Part shown: positions 1-7,941 of the stretch, piece by piece
Layout: the number at the start of each line of letters is the position of its first letter
How positions within the stretch are numbered: the first letter of the stretch is position 1
Source: CAZVJA01 sp964626885
GTDB taxonomy: Bacteria; Planctomycetota; Planctomycetia; Planctomycetales; Planctomycetaceae
Length of the DNA: 27,163 nucleotides
Assembly: GCA_964626885.1 (NCBI GenBank)
Contig: CAZVJA010000056.1
Coordinates: 1-27,163 of the forward strand
Direction: 5' to 3'
The notes under the pieces: model-generated
What the model saw: only the letters and a program-made list of their open reading frames with translations
What the model was told of the DNA's origin: nothing
Database searches by the model: none
Program-made: the position numbers and the translations under genes

Positions 1-12
1 ACTTACGGCGAG

Positions 13-85
13 AGGCGCCGCTCGGATTTGAACCGAGGATGGCGGATTTGCAATCCGCTGCCTTAGGCCACTTGGCTACGGCGCC
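13..85 (-). tRNA. tRNA-Cys (anticodon GCA)
   Basis: Read on the minus strand, the segment folds as a complete tRNA. The 7-bp acceptor stem is GGCGCCG with CGGCGCC. The anticodon stem is GCGGA/TCCGC around the loop TTGCAAA, giving anticodon GCA. The T arm carries GGTTCAAATCC. The discriminator base is U, as expected for cysteine tRNAs. The 3' CCA is not encoded; the bases after the discriminator are CTC. It is oriented away from the gene that starts at 486. Confidence 0.96.
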
Positions 86-485
86 TTGAGCCCGAATCCT
101 AATGAGGCTCGGGGGTTGGGTCAAGTCACGTTTGAGGGTTAGGCGAACCCCCGAAAGAGCTTCGGTTGCATCGGTTTCGCGGGGAAGCGAACAGATCGAT
201 TGGCCTGTCGAAAGCATATCGTCGGCCGATCGGTGGCGTTCATCCGGAGATCGCGTTAGGATCTCGCCGTTCGACCTCGGACGACAGTCAGACAAACACT
301 CGCAAGGTGTTTGTCAGCCCGCCACTGGACTGGCATATCTCTCAGGGAGCATCGACGCTTCCGCCCGCCGCCGAGGTTTCTCACAAAGACATCGATGATG
401 ATCCTCGCGGTTGCCTCGTCGCGGCCGGCGTGGATTTTTTCGCCTATTAATTCGCCGGAATCATTCCGCAGGAGGCGCGTGCATC
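86..485. other. Non-coding spacer with two hairpins
   Basis: No convincing gene lies between the tRNA and the CDS at 486. Two short perfect inverted repeats stand out: GAGATC/GATCTC at 247-252 and 260-265, and GACAAACAC/GTGTTTGTC at 291-299 and 307-315. Each encloses a 7-nt loop. Neither is followed by a T-run on either strand, so they do not look like intrinsic terminators. They could be operator sites or part of a structured leader of the downstream gene; that is inference. Confidence 0.4.
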
Positions 486-1298
486 ATGACGAAGAAACCA
501 GCCCAGATTGAGGTGCGTGAAACAGAAGAAGAACTCGTCGACAAAGCCCAGCAAGCGGTGAGCCAGAGTAACTGGGTGGTCGGCGAATGCGCCGCCAAAT
601 GGACGCAGAAATACGCCCGTGGCCGAACCGATGCTGATTTTGCGGTTCTTGTCGGACTGAGTGCCGATCAGATTTTCCAGCGTCGCCGAGTTTGGGAGAC
701 GTTTGGCGACGTGGTTTCGGAATATTCCGTGCTCAAATGGTCGCATTTTTACGTCGCACTCAATTGGGATGACGCTCCGGAATGCTTGCAATGGGCGCAT
801 GAAAACGATGCCACGGTCGCGGAGATGAAAGCGTGGCGACGGGCGCAGCGCGGCGAAGACTTGATGGCCGATTCCACGGAAGACGATTGGGGCGGAGAGG
901 CCACAATTCAGTTCGTACCGAGTGAATCGACGCCAGTGCTCGATCCCTCCAAGTTCGGGGCCTCTGGTTCTCGCGGTTCGTCGGTTCGCAATCCCGGCGT
1001 TCGCGAGACCGAGACGGTCGCGGGGGTTGCACGGGATTCGGACGGCGGAGATTATACCCCGTTCCGGAATACGGCCGGCAGCCCGGCTCCCAAGGAGCAG
1101 GGGGAGGTCGCCGTCGTCGAGAAACCCCAGGTGTCGGCCGAGCAGTTGCTCGCTCGGATGACTTCCGCCCTCGAACGGATGAACAAGGCTCTCACGCCGC
1201 AGGTGCTGCGGGAGATTCGAGCGCTGCCCGAGAAATCGCGGACACGATTCGTGAAGGCAGCGAGTGAGCTCGGTTCGAAATCCGCCGGATTGATCTGA
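486..1298 (+). CDS. Hypothetical protein, 270 aa
   Basis: I do not recognise this protein. The start at 486 is chosen because AGGAGG lies about 10 nt upstream; an in-frame ATG at 411 has no such site. Residues about 1-115 look folded, with several tryptophans, a helical segment near LVGLSADQIFQRRRVWETF and a basic end around KAWRRAQRG. This weakly recalls helix-turn-helix parts of ParB-like or phage regulatory proteins, but I would not assign it. Residues about 120-210 are low complexity, rich in Gly, Ser, Pro and acidic residues, and probably disordered. The C-terminus (about 215-270) is predicted helical and ends in a basic stretch. No signal peptide or membrane segment is seen. A DNA-associated role is possible but unproven. 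Confidence 0.8.
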   Translation: MTKKPAQIEVRETEEELVDKAQQAVSQSNWVVGECAAKWTQKYARGRTDADFAVLVGLSADQIFQRRRVWETFGDVVSEYSVLKWSHFYVALNWDDAPECLQWAHENDATVAEMKAWRRAQRGEDLMADSTEDDWGGEATIQFVPSESTPVLDPSKFGASGSRGSSVRNPGVRETETVAGVARDSDGGDYTPFRNTAGSPAPKEQGEVAVVEKPQVSAEQLLARMTSALERMNKALTPQVLREIRALPEKSRTRFVKAASELGSKSAGLI

Positions 1299-1540
1299 AA
1301 CGTCGCTTTCGGAACGTGGGAACTGTCGGGGGAGGCGCTGCGGTGTCGGATGCGCCTTCTCCGTGTATTCAAGGGGGGGGCTTCGATAGAAGCGCCATCC
1401 GGCCTTTTCCGGTCGCCCTGCGTGCGGATAATCTGTATATGACGTCGAATGTGGTCTGACGTTCCGCCGAATCGAACTGGCGGACTCCGGCGCTACGGCG
1501 TCGCGCATGCGGTTCGTGAATGGTCTACCGGAGGAATAGC

Positions 1541-2728
1541 ATGGTCTCCCGCGATGGAAAGGATACGGCGTCGCACAGTGCATCCGGCGCGGTTAACGGC
1601 TGGCTGGTGGCAATCCTGCTGATCGTTGTGGCGGCGATGGTGTTTCAGTACATCGGCCTGATTCCGTCGTCAATGTACAACCCGTTTGCGCAGTCTCGAA
1701 TCGTAACGCCCCGCGGAGATCTGGCGGAGGACGAGAAAGCCACGATTGAGTTGTTCAGCAAAGCAAAACCGGCCGTGGCACACATTACCAGCACGACCGT
1801 CCAACGTGATCGATTCAATTTCAATCCGTTGGAGATTCCACTGGGGACCGGGAGCGGTTTTCTGTGGGATGAGGAGGGACATATTGTCACGAACAATCAT
1901 GTTGTCAAAGGAGCGACACGGCTGCTGGTGACGCTGGGAAACAGCCCTCAAATGGAAGCGCGATTGGTCGGGACCGAACCGGAGAAGGACATTGCGGTGT
2001 TGAAGATCGATGTCCGGCGTGGAAGCTTGAATCCGCTCGACATCGGCTCGTCGCATGACTTGCAAGTGGGACAAAAAGTATTCGCCATCGGCAATCCGTT
2101 CGGTCTTGACCAGACATTGACGACCGGGGTCATCAGCGGATTGGGACGCGAGATCGACTCCAGCGATGAGCGCGGCGTCTCTCGTCCGATTCAAGACGTG
2201 ATCCAGATTGATGCGGCGATCAATCCCGGTAATTCCGGTGGTCCGCTGCTCGACAGTTCCGGGCGCGTCATCGGAATCAACACGGCGATTATCAGCCCGT
2301 CCGGTGTCTACGCCGGAATTGGTTTCGCGGTACCGATCGACATCATAAACATCATCGTCCCGCAAATTATTCGCACAGGGCGAGCAGCGCGTCCCGCGCT
2401 CGGGATCTCGATCATTCCGGATACCCTGACCGACGGATTGCGGGAGCGAGGCTTGATTTCCACCGAAGGAGTGCTTGTGGGGGAAAGCGTCAGCCCGAGC
2501 GCTGCGGCGGCCGGTTTGCACACGACTCGGGTGCTGCGTGACGGGAACGCCGTGCTGGGAGACATCATTATTGCGATCGATCATCATCCCGTTCGCGACA
2601 CACCCAGCCTCTTCAAGATTATCGATCGGTATCAAGTCGGCCAAACCGTGAACGTGACGATTGTTCGCGAGGGGGCCGAGTCGACCCTGTCTGTTGTCCT
2701 GCAGGATCGATCGGCAATGAACCCGTGA
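1541..2728 (+). CDS. Membrane-anchored HtrA/DegP-type serine protease with PDZ domain
   Basis: This is a trypsin-fold protease of the HtrA family, expected to act in the periplasm on misfolded or regulatory proteins. One N-terminal membrane segment (about residues 21-41) anchors it. The catalytic triad is visible: His120 in TNNHVV, Asp150 in KDIAVLKI and Ser232 in GNSGGP. A single C-terminal PDZ domain spans about residues 290-390. The 395-aa length and the single PDZ fit DegS/HhoB-like members better than two-PDZ DegP. The start at 1541 is preferred over the in-frame ATG at 1520 because GGAGG lies just upstream. The N-terminus before the membrane segment is polar and presumably cytoplasmic. 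It does not overlap its neighbours, and its substrate cannot be inferred from context. Confidence 0.94.
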   Translation: MVSRDGKDTASHSASGAVNGWLVAILLIVVAAMVFQYIGLIPSSMYNPFAQSRIVTPRGDLAEDEKATIELFSKAKPAVAHITSTTVQRDRFNFNPLEIPLGTGSGFLWDEEGHIVTNNHVVKGATRLLVTLGNSPQMEARLVGTEPEKDIAVLKIDVRRGSLNPLDIGSSHDLQVGQKVFAIGNPFGLDQTLTTGVISGLGREIDSSDERGVSRPIQDVIQIDAAINPGNSGGPLLDSSGRVIGINTAIISPSGVYAGIGFAVPIDIINIIVPQIIRTGRAARPALGISIIPDTLTDGLRERGLISTEGVLVGESVSPSAAAAGLHTTRVLRDGNAVLGDIIIAIDHHPVRDTPSLFKIIDRYQVGQTVNVTIVREGAESTLSVVLQDRSAMNP

Positions 2729-2802
2729 AGGGAATCTGCGCGGTCGCCGAATGGACGCGGTTCATATACTCGCGCGCATCCGCGGAGCCGGCTGATCGAG
2801 CG

Positions 2803-2830
2803 TTGACAGCACGCTCTCAATCAGTACGAT
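2803..2830 (+). promoter_or_regulatory. Candidate sigma-70 promoter for the STAS gene
   Basis: TTGACA (2803-2808, a perfect -35) is followed after 16 nt by TACGAT (2825-2830), a 4-of-6 match to the -10 consensus. The STAS-domain CDS begins about 50 nt downstream and has no clear ribosome-binding site. This is a pattern match only. Confidence 0.45.
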
Positions 2831-2881
2831 AAAATCACTTGGAGATCGGCTTGTCACGACCACCATCCGGACGACCAATTC

Positions 2882-3250
2882 ATGCCTCAATCCCGTACAC
2901 CCTCGATCAGTCGGGAAGACGGTGTGACGATCGTGACGCTCGGGACCGAGTACCAGAATCTGGATGAAGGGGATCTGAACGACGTGCAAGAAGTGTTGCT
3001 GCAGTTGGCATCGACCGCCGAACCGCCGCTTGTCGCACTGAATCTGCAGCACACCAAGTTCTTTGGTTCGGCATTCATCGAGCTCCTGTTTCGCACCTGG
3101 AGCCGGCTGCACAACCGCACGGGGGGGCACTTCGCGATCTGCGGCTTGACTCCCTACTGCCGGGAAGTCATCGAGGTGACCCATCTTGATCGGCTGTGGG
3201 ATGTGTGTGAGACAAGCGAGGAAGCTGCTCGGTTGCTCCAGACCAAATGA
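2882..3250 (+). CDS. STAS-domain protein (anti-sigma-factor antagonist type)
   Basis: This 122-aa protein consists of a single STAS domain. Such domains work as phospho-switches that release sigma factors from anti-sigma kinases, or as scaffolds in signalling complexes. The strand-helix pattern fits: ISREDGVTIVTL opens the fold, and LVALNLQHTKFFGSAFIELLF matches the central strand and the loop that normally holds the phosphorylatable Ser. Aligned by eye, the Ser in FFGSAF falls at the second Ser of the classic SSxG motif, so the site may be retained although the motif has diverged. HFAICGLTPYCREVIEVTHLDRLWDVCET is a typical STAS C-terminal half. No partner kinase or sigma factor gene lies in this window, so its target is unknown. 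Confidence 0.85.
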   Translation: MPQSRTPSISREDGVTIVTLGTEYQNLDEGDLNDVQEVLLQLASTAEPPLVALNLQHTKFFGSAFIELLFRTWSRLHNRTGGHFAICGLTPYCREVIEVTHLDRLWDVCETSEEAARLLQTK

Positions 3251-3289
3251 CTGGGCGTCGTCTCGGCCTTCCTGTCGACAGCTTGTCTT

Positions 3290-3314
3290 GCGAACCGCAT
3301 TTTGACGGTTCCGC
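3290..3314. terminator. Hairpin between convergent genes
   Basis: GAACCG (3292-3297) and CGGTTC (3306-3311) form a perfect 6-bp stem with an 8-nt loop. The stem can be extended by GCG/CGC past a one-base bulge. It sits between the convergent STAS gene and the CsrA-like ORF, where a bidirectional terminator would be expected. There is no strong T-run on either side, so confidence is modest. Confidence 0.35.
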
Positions 3315-3316
3315 CC

Positions 3317-3490
3317 CTATTTTCGCGGCAAGAAATTGATTTCTTGTGCAAAAGGAGCTGCGCTTCCTGTTGGAACGAATTGATCCACGCGAAATGACAC
3401 TTCATCTCCGTCAATATCAACGACGGTCAGAATGCAATCGCCGAGCTGTAACGAATCACCGACGGCGAATTCCATTTCGATTTTTTGCAC
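3317..3490 (-). CDS. Small CsrA-like protein, 57 aa (GTG start)
   Basis: This short ORF begins with GTG at 3490, with GGAGG five bases upstream, an almost ideal ribosome-binding site. The product starts MQKIEMEFAVGDSLQLGD and continues ILTVVDIDGDEVSFRV. The pattern VGDxLxLGDxIxxxVxxxxGxxVxxxV matches the beta-strand core of CsrA/RsmA (VGExIxIGDxIxVxVxxxxGxxVRLGI). The N-terminal LxLxRK and the Arg of the RNA-contacting loop are missing, so classical RNA binding is doubtful. It may be a degenerate CsrA paralogue, or an unrelated small beta protein with a similar spacing. The ORF call is better supported than the function. Confidence 0.5.
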   Translation of the reverse strand: MQKIEMEFAVGDSLQLGDCILTVVDIDGDEVSFRVDQFVPTGSAAPFAQEINFLPRK

Positions 3491-3707
3491 GGTTTCCTCC
3501 GTAAGTTTCCGGCAGATGCCCGACCAAGAACCACCAGGTTGATCTTGATGTGCCGGCGCGAAATAGCGGTTGGACTATATCAATTGCCTCGAAACCCCGC
3601 AAACCGAATTATGCTCGGCATCGCGCAGGCAGCTCGTATCAGAAAACTGAAACAATTTTTTTATGAGGCCACCCTTCAAGACGGATTTTGAAGTATGAGA
3701 AATTAGA

Positions 3708-3713
3708 TACAAT
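3708..3713 (+). promoter_or_regulatory. Candidate -10 box for manA
   Basis: TACAAT (3708-3713) matches the sigma-70 -10 consensus at five of six bases. Transcription from it would start near 3720, exactly at the foot of the leader hairpin at 3722-3775. No good -35 is present at the right distance (best is TTTTGA at 3686), so this rests on the -10 and on its position. Confidence 0.35.
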
Positions 3714-3721
3714 GCAAAGAG

Positions 3722-3785
3722 TCGCTTGCCCACGGAGAGATAGGTTATCAGCCCCGCTTTTTCCGTGGTAAGCGAAGTCTCTCCG
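3722..3785 (+). promoter_or_regulatory. manA leader with two mutually exclusive hairpins
   Basis: Hairpin A pairs 3722-3736 with 3762-3775: 14 base pairs including one G-U, with one bulged C at 3731 and a 25-nt loop. Hairpin B pairs CGGAGAGA (3733-3740) with TCTCTCCG (3778-3785), 8 perfect pairs. Both use bases 3733-3736, so they cannot form together. They end 22 nt before the manA start codon, where a switch could affect translation or early elongation. It does not match a riboswitch class I know. Confidence 0.4.
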
Positions 3786-3807
3786 CAATCCTGTCGTTGA
3801 GATCAAT

Positions 3808-4776
3808 ATGTTGCCGTTGCAGTTCAAGCCGCTCATCAAGCGCATCCGCTGGGGGGGAACTCGTTTAGAGACCGTACTTGGCAAATCGATTCTCGGCGCT
3901 CATGATGCGGCTGAAAGCTGGGAAATCTCGGACCATGGGGAGGACCAGAGTGTTGTCGTGCATGGGGCATTGTCGGGTTGGACATTGCAGCGCGTACTGC
4001 GGGAAAAGGCACGGGAGTTGCTGGGCCGCAACGCGGGACTGTCGCAATTCCCCCTGTTGGTGAAGTACTTGGATGCGAATGACCGGTTGTCGCTGCAGGT
4101 TCATCCGACCGATGCTCTCGCGCGAGAGACCAACCGCGGCTGCAATGGTAAGACTGAAGCATGGGTGATTCTCGAAGCCGGCCCGAATAGCCGAATCTAT
4201 GCTGGTCTTCGAGCAGGGGTCGATCGAGAACAGCTGGAAGCGAGCTTACGGCTGGGAACAGTCGAAGAATGTTTGCATTCGTTTCCCGCCCGAGTGGGGG
4301 ATTGCATCTTCCTCCCCGCGGGAACACTGCATGCAATCGGTGAAGGAATTCTGCTGGCGGAGATTCAACAGACCAGCGACGTGACGTATCGCCTGTATGA
4401 TTGGGGACGCGTCGGCTCGGACGGCAAGCCCCGCGCGCTGCACGTGGAACAATCGCTCGAGTGCATCGATTTTGCCCGCGGTCCCGTGAACCCTGTTATG
4501 CCGCTGCAGATTTCGAGTGCTCCCTGCTTGATCGAAGAGCTTGTGCGATGCGAGCATTTCATTCTTCGCCGGCATGCCCTGTCAGAACCGGCGCTGCTCG
4601 AGCGAGAGGACCGGTTCCATATTTTGATGGCAGTCGCAGGGGAGGGGCATCTGGAGTGCGGGGGAAATCGGCAGCAGCTCGCGAAAGGGACCACCGTGCT
4701 CATTCCCGCCTCTTCACCCGAGATCAACCTCGTCCCACGAGGAACGCTCTCGCTGCTGGAGACCTATTTGCCGTAG
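3808..4776 (+). CDS. manA: Mannose-6-phosphate isomerase, class I
   Basis: The enzyme interconverts mannose 6-phosphate and fructose 6-phosphate, feeding GDP-mannose and polysaccharide synthesis or mannose catabolism. At 322 aa it has the short Bacillus-type form of the class I (cupin) family. The zinc ligands are visible as Gln97 and His99 in LSLQVHP, Glu117 in GKTEAW and His175 in AGTLHAIGEG. The active-site stretch QTSDVTYRLYDWGR follows at about 188-201. The C-terminal cupin half ends with a typical small beta domain. It is transcribed alone, with a structured leader upstream, and converges on glnD with a gap of only 25 bp. Confidence 0.95.
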   Translation: MLPLQFKPLIKRIRWGGTRLETVLGKSILGAHDAAESWEISDHGEDQSVVVHGALSGWTLQRVLREKARELLGRNAGLSQFPLLVKYLDANDRLSLQVHPTDALARETNRGCNGKTEAWVILEAGPNSRIYAGLRAGVDREQLEASLRLGTVEECLHSFPARVGDCIFLPAGTLHAIGEGILLAEIQQTSDVTYRLYDWGRVGSDGKPRALHVEQSLECIDFARGPVNPVMPLQISSAPCLIEELVRCEHFILRRHALSEPALLEREDRFHILMAVAGEGHLECGGNRQQLAKGTTVLIPASSPEINLVPRGTLSLLETYLP

Positions 4777-4801
4777 TTCCACGACGGATTGATTTGAGTT
4801 G

Positions 4802-7501
4802 TCAGGAAGTCGCCAGCGGTTGACTATCTCGCCCGAACTCCTCCAAACGCGTCATCAGCCGCGTTTCGATCTCGCGGAGCCGATTCTCGTCGACAACTTT
4901 TCCGCCGGCCTGGTCGGCTACGTAGAAGACGTCGACCACCTGATCCAGATGGGTCGAGATCTTCGCGAGGACGACCGACAGACCGAGTTCGAAGATCGTG
5001 CGAGAAATCGCGTACAATAATCCGGGGCGATCATGGGCAAAAATATCGATCACCGTGTAATCGTCGGACGATTGCGTGTCGATCACGACTCGCGTCGGGA
5101 GATCGGAAAGGGGCCGGGCGACACGCTGGTGGGTAAATCGACGATGTTTCCGGAACATCTGCGCGACTTCGAGTTTTCCCGAGAGAACTTCGCGGAGCGC
5201 GGCGGAAACCTCATCGATGCGCGCTCGGGGCACGGGGCCTGAAAAATCTCGATCGCGCACTTGAAAACCGTCGATCACAATGCCGTCGCGACTGGTGCAG
5301 ATCTGCGCGGCAAGAATTTCCAGTCCCTTCGCGGTGAGCACTCCGGCTGACTTATGAAAGCAACCGGATGTGGAGTTTTCGTGGGTGATGATGCGGTAAG
5401 CGACGGTTGCCGTATCTGGAAGGAATTCCCCGTCGACCTGGATGTCGCCGGGCTGGTAAGTCCGGACAATTCCCATATCGAGCGCGATGCGTTCCGGTGC
5501 GGTACCGCTGAGGTAGTGCACCGGAAGGGAATTCAACTGTTGATTGATCCAATCCTCCGAGACCGACGCGGATTTCTTTTTATTCGGAGGAGAGAGTGTG
5601 TCGTGCACTTTCTGCTTGATCAATTGCAGCCGCTGTTCTTCCTGGTAGGCGTAGGGTTTGCCGCTGAGCATGAGCATGGTACGGTCGAAAAGCTCGGCCA
5701 GCACTTCCGCTTTCCAATCGGTCCAGACGCCCGGTCCGACGGCGGAGAGATCCGCGGCTGTGAGGACGTAGAGCATGCGCAATCGCTCGGCACTCCCGAC
5801 CAGCCGGCTGAATTCCACCAGTGTTCCGGGATTCGTGAAATCTCGCCGGAATGCGATGTGGTTCATGTTCAGATGCTTATGTACCAGGAATGCGAGTGTG
5901 TCTCGCTGCTCGTCCGTCAGGTAGAGACGGTTGGCTGCCGATAATGCGATCATACGACCGACGTCGCTGTGGTCTTCGTCGAAACCTTTTCCCAAGTCGT
6001 GCAGCAGGAGCGCGAGGTGGAGCAGCCATTTGTTCTTGATTGACCGGTAGGCTGCGCCGACCGGCCCTTTGTCCTGCTGAAAGCGTTCGGCCGCCTCGAC
6101 GGCCCTCAAAGTGTGTTCATCCACCGTGTAGCTGTGATACTGGTTGAATTGCAGCAGGCAGCGGGCGTGCGACATGTCGGGAACAACCAGTTCCAGAATG
6201 CCGGTGGCATACATGCTCCGTAGCGACTGCCCCACATGGCCGATGCGGGAGAGCAATTGGAGAAATATTTTGGCTGATTCGGGGGAGACCGCGCCGGTGA
6301 AACTCGTTTGAGAATGACGGAGATGCTCCAGAAGTTCCGGATCGATGTCGACGCCATAGAGCGCCGCGGTATGGAACAGTTGAAGTGCTCGTTCCAGGTT
6401 GGCGCAAACAAGATCCTGATTCCGCCTACTGACGTGGATGCTTCCGTGCCCGACAAGAAACACTCCGTCGGCGCGGTGCGACATCAAAACACGGGCGGCG
6501 GTTGTGAACAATGAGCGCGGCTGGTAACGCGCGACGAATCGTTCGGCGATGTTCGCGATCGCGGAGCTATGTCGAAAGTAGTTCTGCATTAAAATTTCGA
6601 CGGGGCGCTGGCCGAGGACCGGCTGAATGTTCCGCCGGTCGGCGAGACGTAACTGGTCCTCGCGAGAGAGCACGTCCTGCGCACGCCCCGCCGCAAAATG
6701 CAGCTCGATGCGAGCCCGCATCAAGAACTCCTGCGCCGAAATGAGGAGGCGCGCATCGTCGCGGCTGAGCGCCCCGTGCAGTCGGAGGGAGTCGATATCG
6801 TGAGTGTCAAAGTTGGCGGCGCCCAGCCAACGAATCAGGTGGACGTCGCGCAGCCCACCCGGCGACCGTTTGATGTCCGGTTCCAACTGATGGACTGTCG
6901 AGCCGTGCTGTTCTCTTTCCTTGAGTCTCGCAGCTATGCAGCCTTCGATGAACGACGCGCGTCTTCGGTGAATCACCGCACGGCGAAATTTCCGCTGAAA
7001 TCGATTAAAAAACTCCTTGCCGCCCCATAAGAGCCGTGCTTCGACCAGAGCCGTGGCAATCTGGGAATCCTGCCGTGCCATGGAGATCGACTCTCCCACG
7101 GTTCGGAGGGCGTGCCCGAGCTGAATACCCGCATCCCAGTACTCGCGCACAGCGCGGGGGATGAGATTCACAAAGAGGCGCGAGGCAGGCGCTTCATGCA
7201 GAAACAGCACATCCGCGTCGGAATAAGGAGCAAGTTCCCCTCTTCCCGAGCCGCCGACGGCGACCAATGCCGCATGGTCTTGAATGCAGGAGACCTCCGC
7301 GTCGGAACAGCCTTCGAGGCAATCCTGGAAGATGTCGACGAGCAGGGTGTCGGTGGCCTCGCAGATCGCTGCTGCAACCTGAATGCCGGTGGCACCGCCA
7401 TCCAGCAGCGAGCGCGCGTGGGAGCGGAGCTCCTCAAGACGCTGATGTCGCAAGGAGGAAATTCCCGCCGGTTGCTGCACCGCCGGCGAATTGAGTTCCA
7501 T
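4802..7501 (-). CDS. glnD: Bifunctional PII uridylyltransferase / uridylyl-removing enzyme
   Basis: GlnD senses glutamine and attaches or removes UMP on PII proteins, setting the nitrogen response. All expected domains are present in 899 aa. The nucleotidyltransferase domain has GGSGRGELAPYSDAD at about 83-97, with catalytic Asp95 and Asp97. A GlnD helical linker follows. The HD hydrolase domain has HLALLLHDLGKGFDEDH, with His501 and Asp502. Two C-terminal ACT domains lie at about 705-780 and 803-880, the second containing DIFAHDRPGLLYAIS. Length and order match the proteobacterial enzyme. It is the last gene of the amtB-PII-PII-glnD cluster, 57 nt after the second PII gene. This places the modifying enzyme beside its substrates, which is not the arrangement in E. 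coli. Confidence 0.96.
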   Translation of the reverse strand: MELNSPAVQQPAGISSLRHQRLEELRSHARSLLDGGATGIQVAAAICEATDTLLVDIFQDCLEGCSDAEVSCIQDHAALVAVGGSGRGELAPYSDADVLFLHEAPASRLFVNLIPRAVREYWDAGIQLGHALRTVGESISMARQDSQIATALVEARLLWGGKEFFNRFQRKFRRAVIHRRRASFIEGCIAARLKEREQHGSTVHQLEPDIKRSPGGLRDVHLIRWLGAANFDTHDIDSLRLHGALSRDDARLLISAQEFLMRARIELHFAAGRAQDVLSREDQLRLADRRNIQPVLGQRPVEILMQNYFRHSSAIANIAERFVARYQPRSLFTTAARVLMSHRADGVFLVGHGSIHVSRRNQDLVCANLERALQLFHTAALYGVDIDPELLEHLRHSQTSFTGAVSPESAKIFLQLLSRIGHVGQSLRSMYATGILELVVPDMSHARCLLQFNQYHSYTVDEHTLRAVEAAERFQQDKGPVGAAYRSIKNKWLLHLALLLHDLGKGFDEDHSDVGRMIALSAANRLYLTDEQRDTLAFLVHKHLNMNHIAFRRDFTNPGTLVEFSRLVGSAERLRMLYVLTAADLSAVGPGVWTDWKAEVLAELFDRTMLMLSGKPYAYQEEQRLQLIKQKVHDTLSPPNKKKSASVSEDWINQQLNSLPVHYLSGTAPERIALDMGIVRTYQPGDIQVDGEFLPDTATVAYRIITHENSTSGCFHKSAGVLTAKGLEILAAQICTSRDGIVIDGFQVRDRDFSGPVPRARIDEVSAALREVLSGKLEVAQMFRKHRRFTHQRVARPLSDLPTRVVIDTQSSDDYTVIDIFAHDRPGLLYAISRTIFELGLSVVLAKISTHLDQVVDVFYVADQAGGKVVDENRLREIETRLMTRLEEFGRDSQPLATS

Positions 7502-7558
7502 GAGCGCGGTCGACTTTTGCTGAAGGCCACGAAACGCCAGGCCCGGAATCAGTCTCCG

Positions 7559-7897
7559 TCAGATGGCGGCGGAGCCGGTTTCACCTGTACGAATGCGGAT
7601 AACTTCCGCCAGCGGAGTGACAAAGATTTTTCCGTCCCCGATTTGGCCGGTCCGAGACGTGTTCACGATCGTATCGATGGCGCGTTGTACGTCGGCATCG
7701 TCGACCACAATTTCCAGCTTGACCTTTGGCAGAAAATCGACGGTATATTCGGCACCGCGGTACGTTTCCTTGTGTCCACGCTGGCGGCCAAAGCCTCGAA
7801 CTTCCGTGGCGGTCATTCCCTGAATGCCCGCCTGATTCAGGGCATTTTTAATATCTTCCAGCTTGTAATGACGAACAATCGCCTCGACCTTCTTCAT
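7559..7897 (-). CDS. glnB: Nitrogen regulatory protein PII (second copy)
   Basis: PII is a small trimeric signal protein that binds ATP/ADP and 2-oxoglutarate and controls AmtB, glutamine synthetase regulation and other targets. The 112-aa length is canonical. The T-loop reads YRGAEYTVDFLPKVK, with Tyr46 and the uridylylation target Tyr51. The nucleotide-binding TGQIGDGKIFV and the C-terminal VIRIRTGE signature are intact. AAGGAA lies about 9 nt before the ATG. It begins 44 nt after the other PII gene and precedes glnD, so it is very likely co-transcribed. It differs from its neighbour mainly outside the motifs, as expected for two paralogues under selection. Whether it is functionally GlnB or GlnK cannot be settled from sequence alone. 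Confidence 0.96.
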   Translation of the reverse strand: MKKVEAIVRHYKLEDIKNALNQAGIQGMTATEVRGFGRQRGHKETYRGAEYTVDFLPKVKLEIVVDDADVQRAIDTIVNTSRTGQIGDGKIFVTPLAEVIRIRTGETGSAAI

Positions 7898-7941
7898 GCG
7901 TCAATTTCCTTCGCAGTTCGCGTGGTTGCTGCAATGAGACG

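Noticed and set aside
447..1583. Open frame of 378 codons opposite the unknown gene at 486
   Set aside because: The plus-strand frame has a strong ribosome-binding site and plausible protein composition; the antisense product is Arg/Pro/His-rich without domains.
3485..3691. 68-codon plus-strand frame in the manA upstream region
   Set aside because: No ribosome-binding site, no recognisable domain, and it overlaps the start of the CsrA-like ORF.
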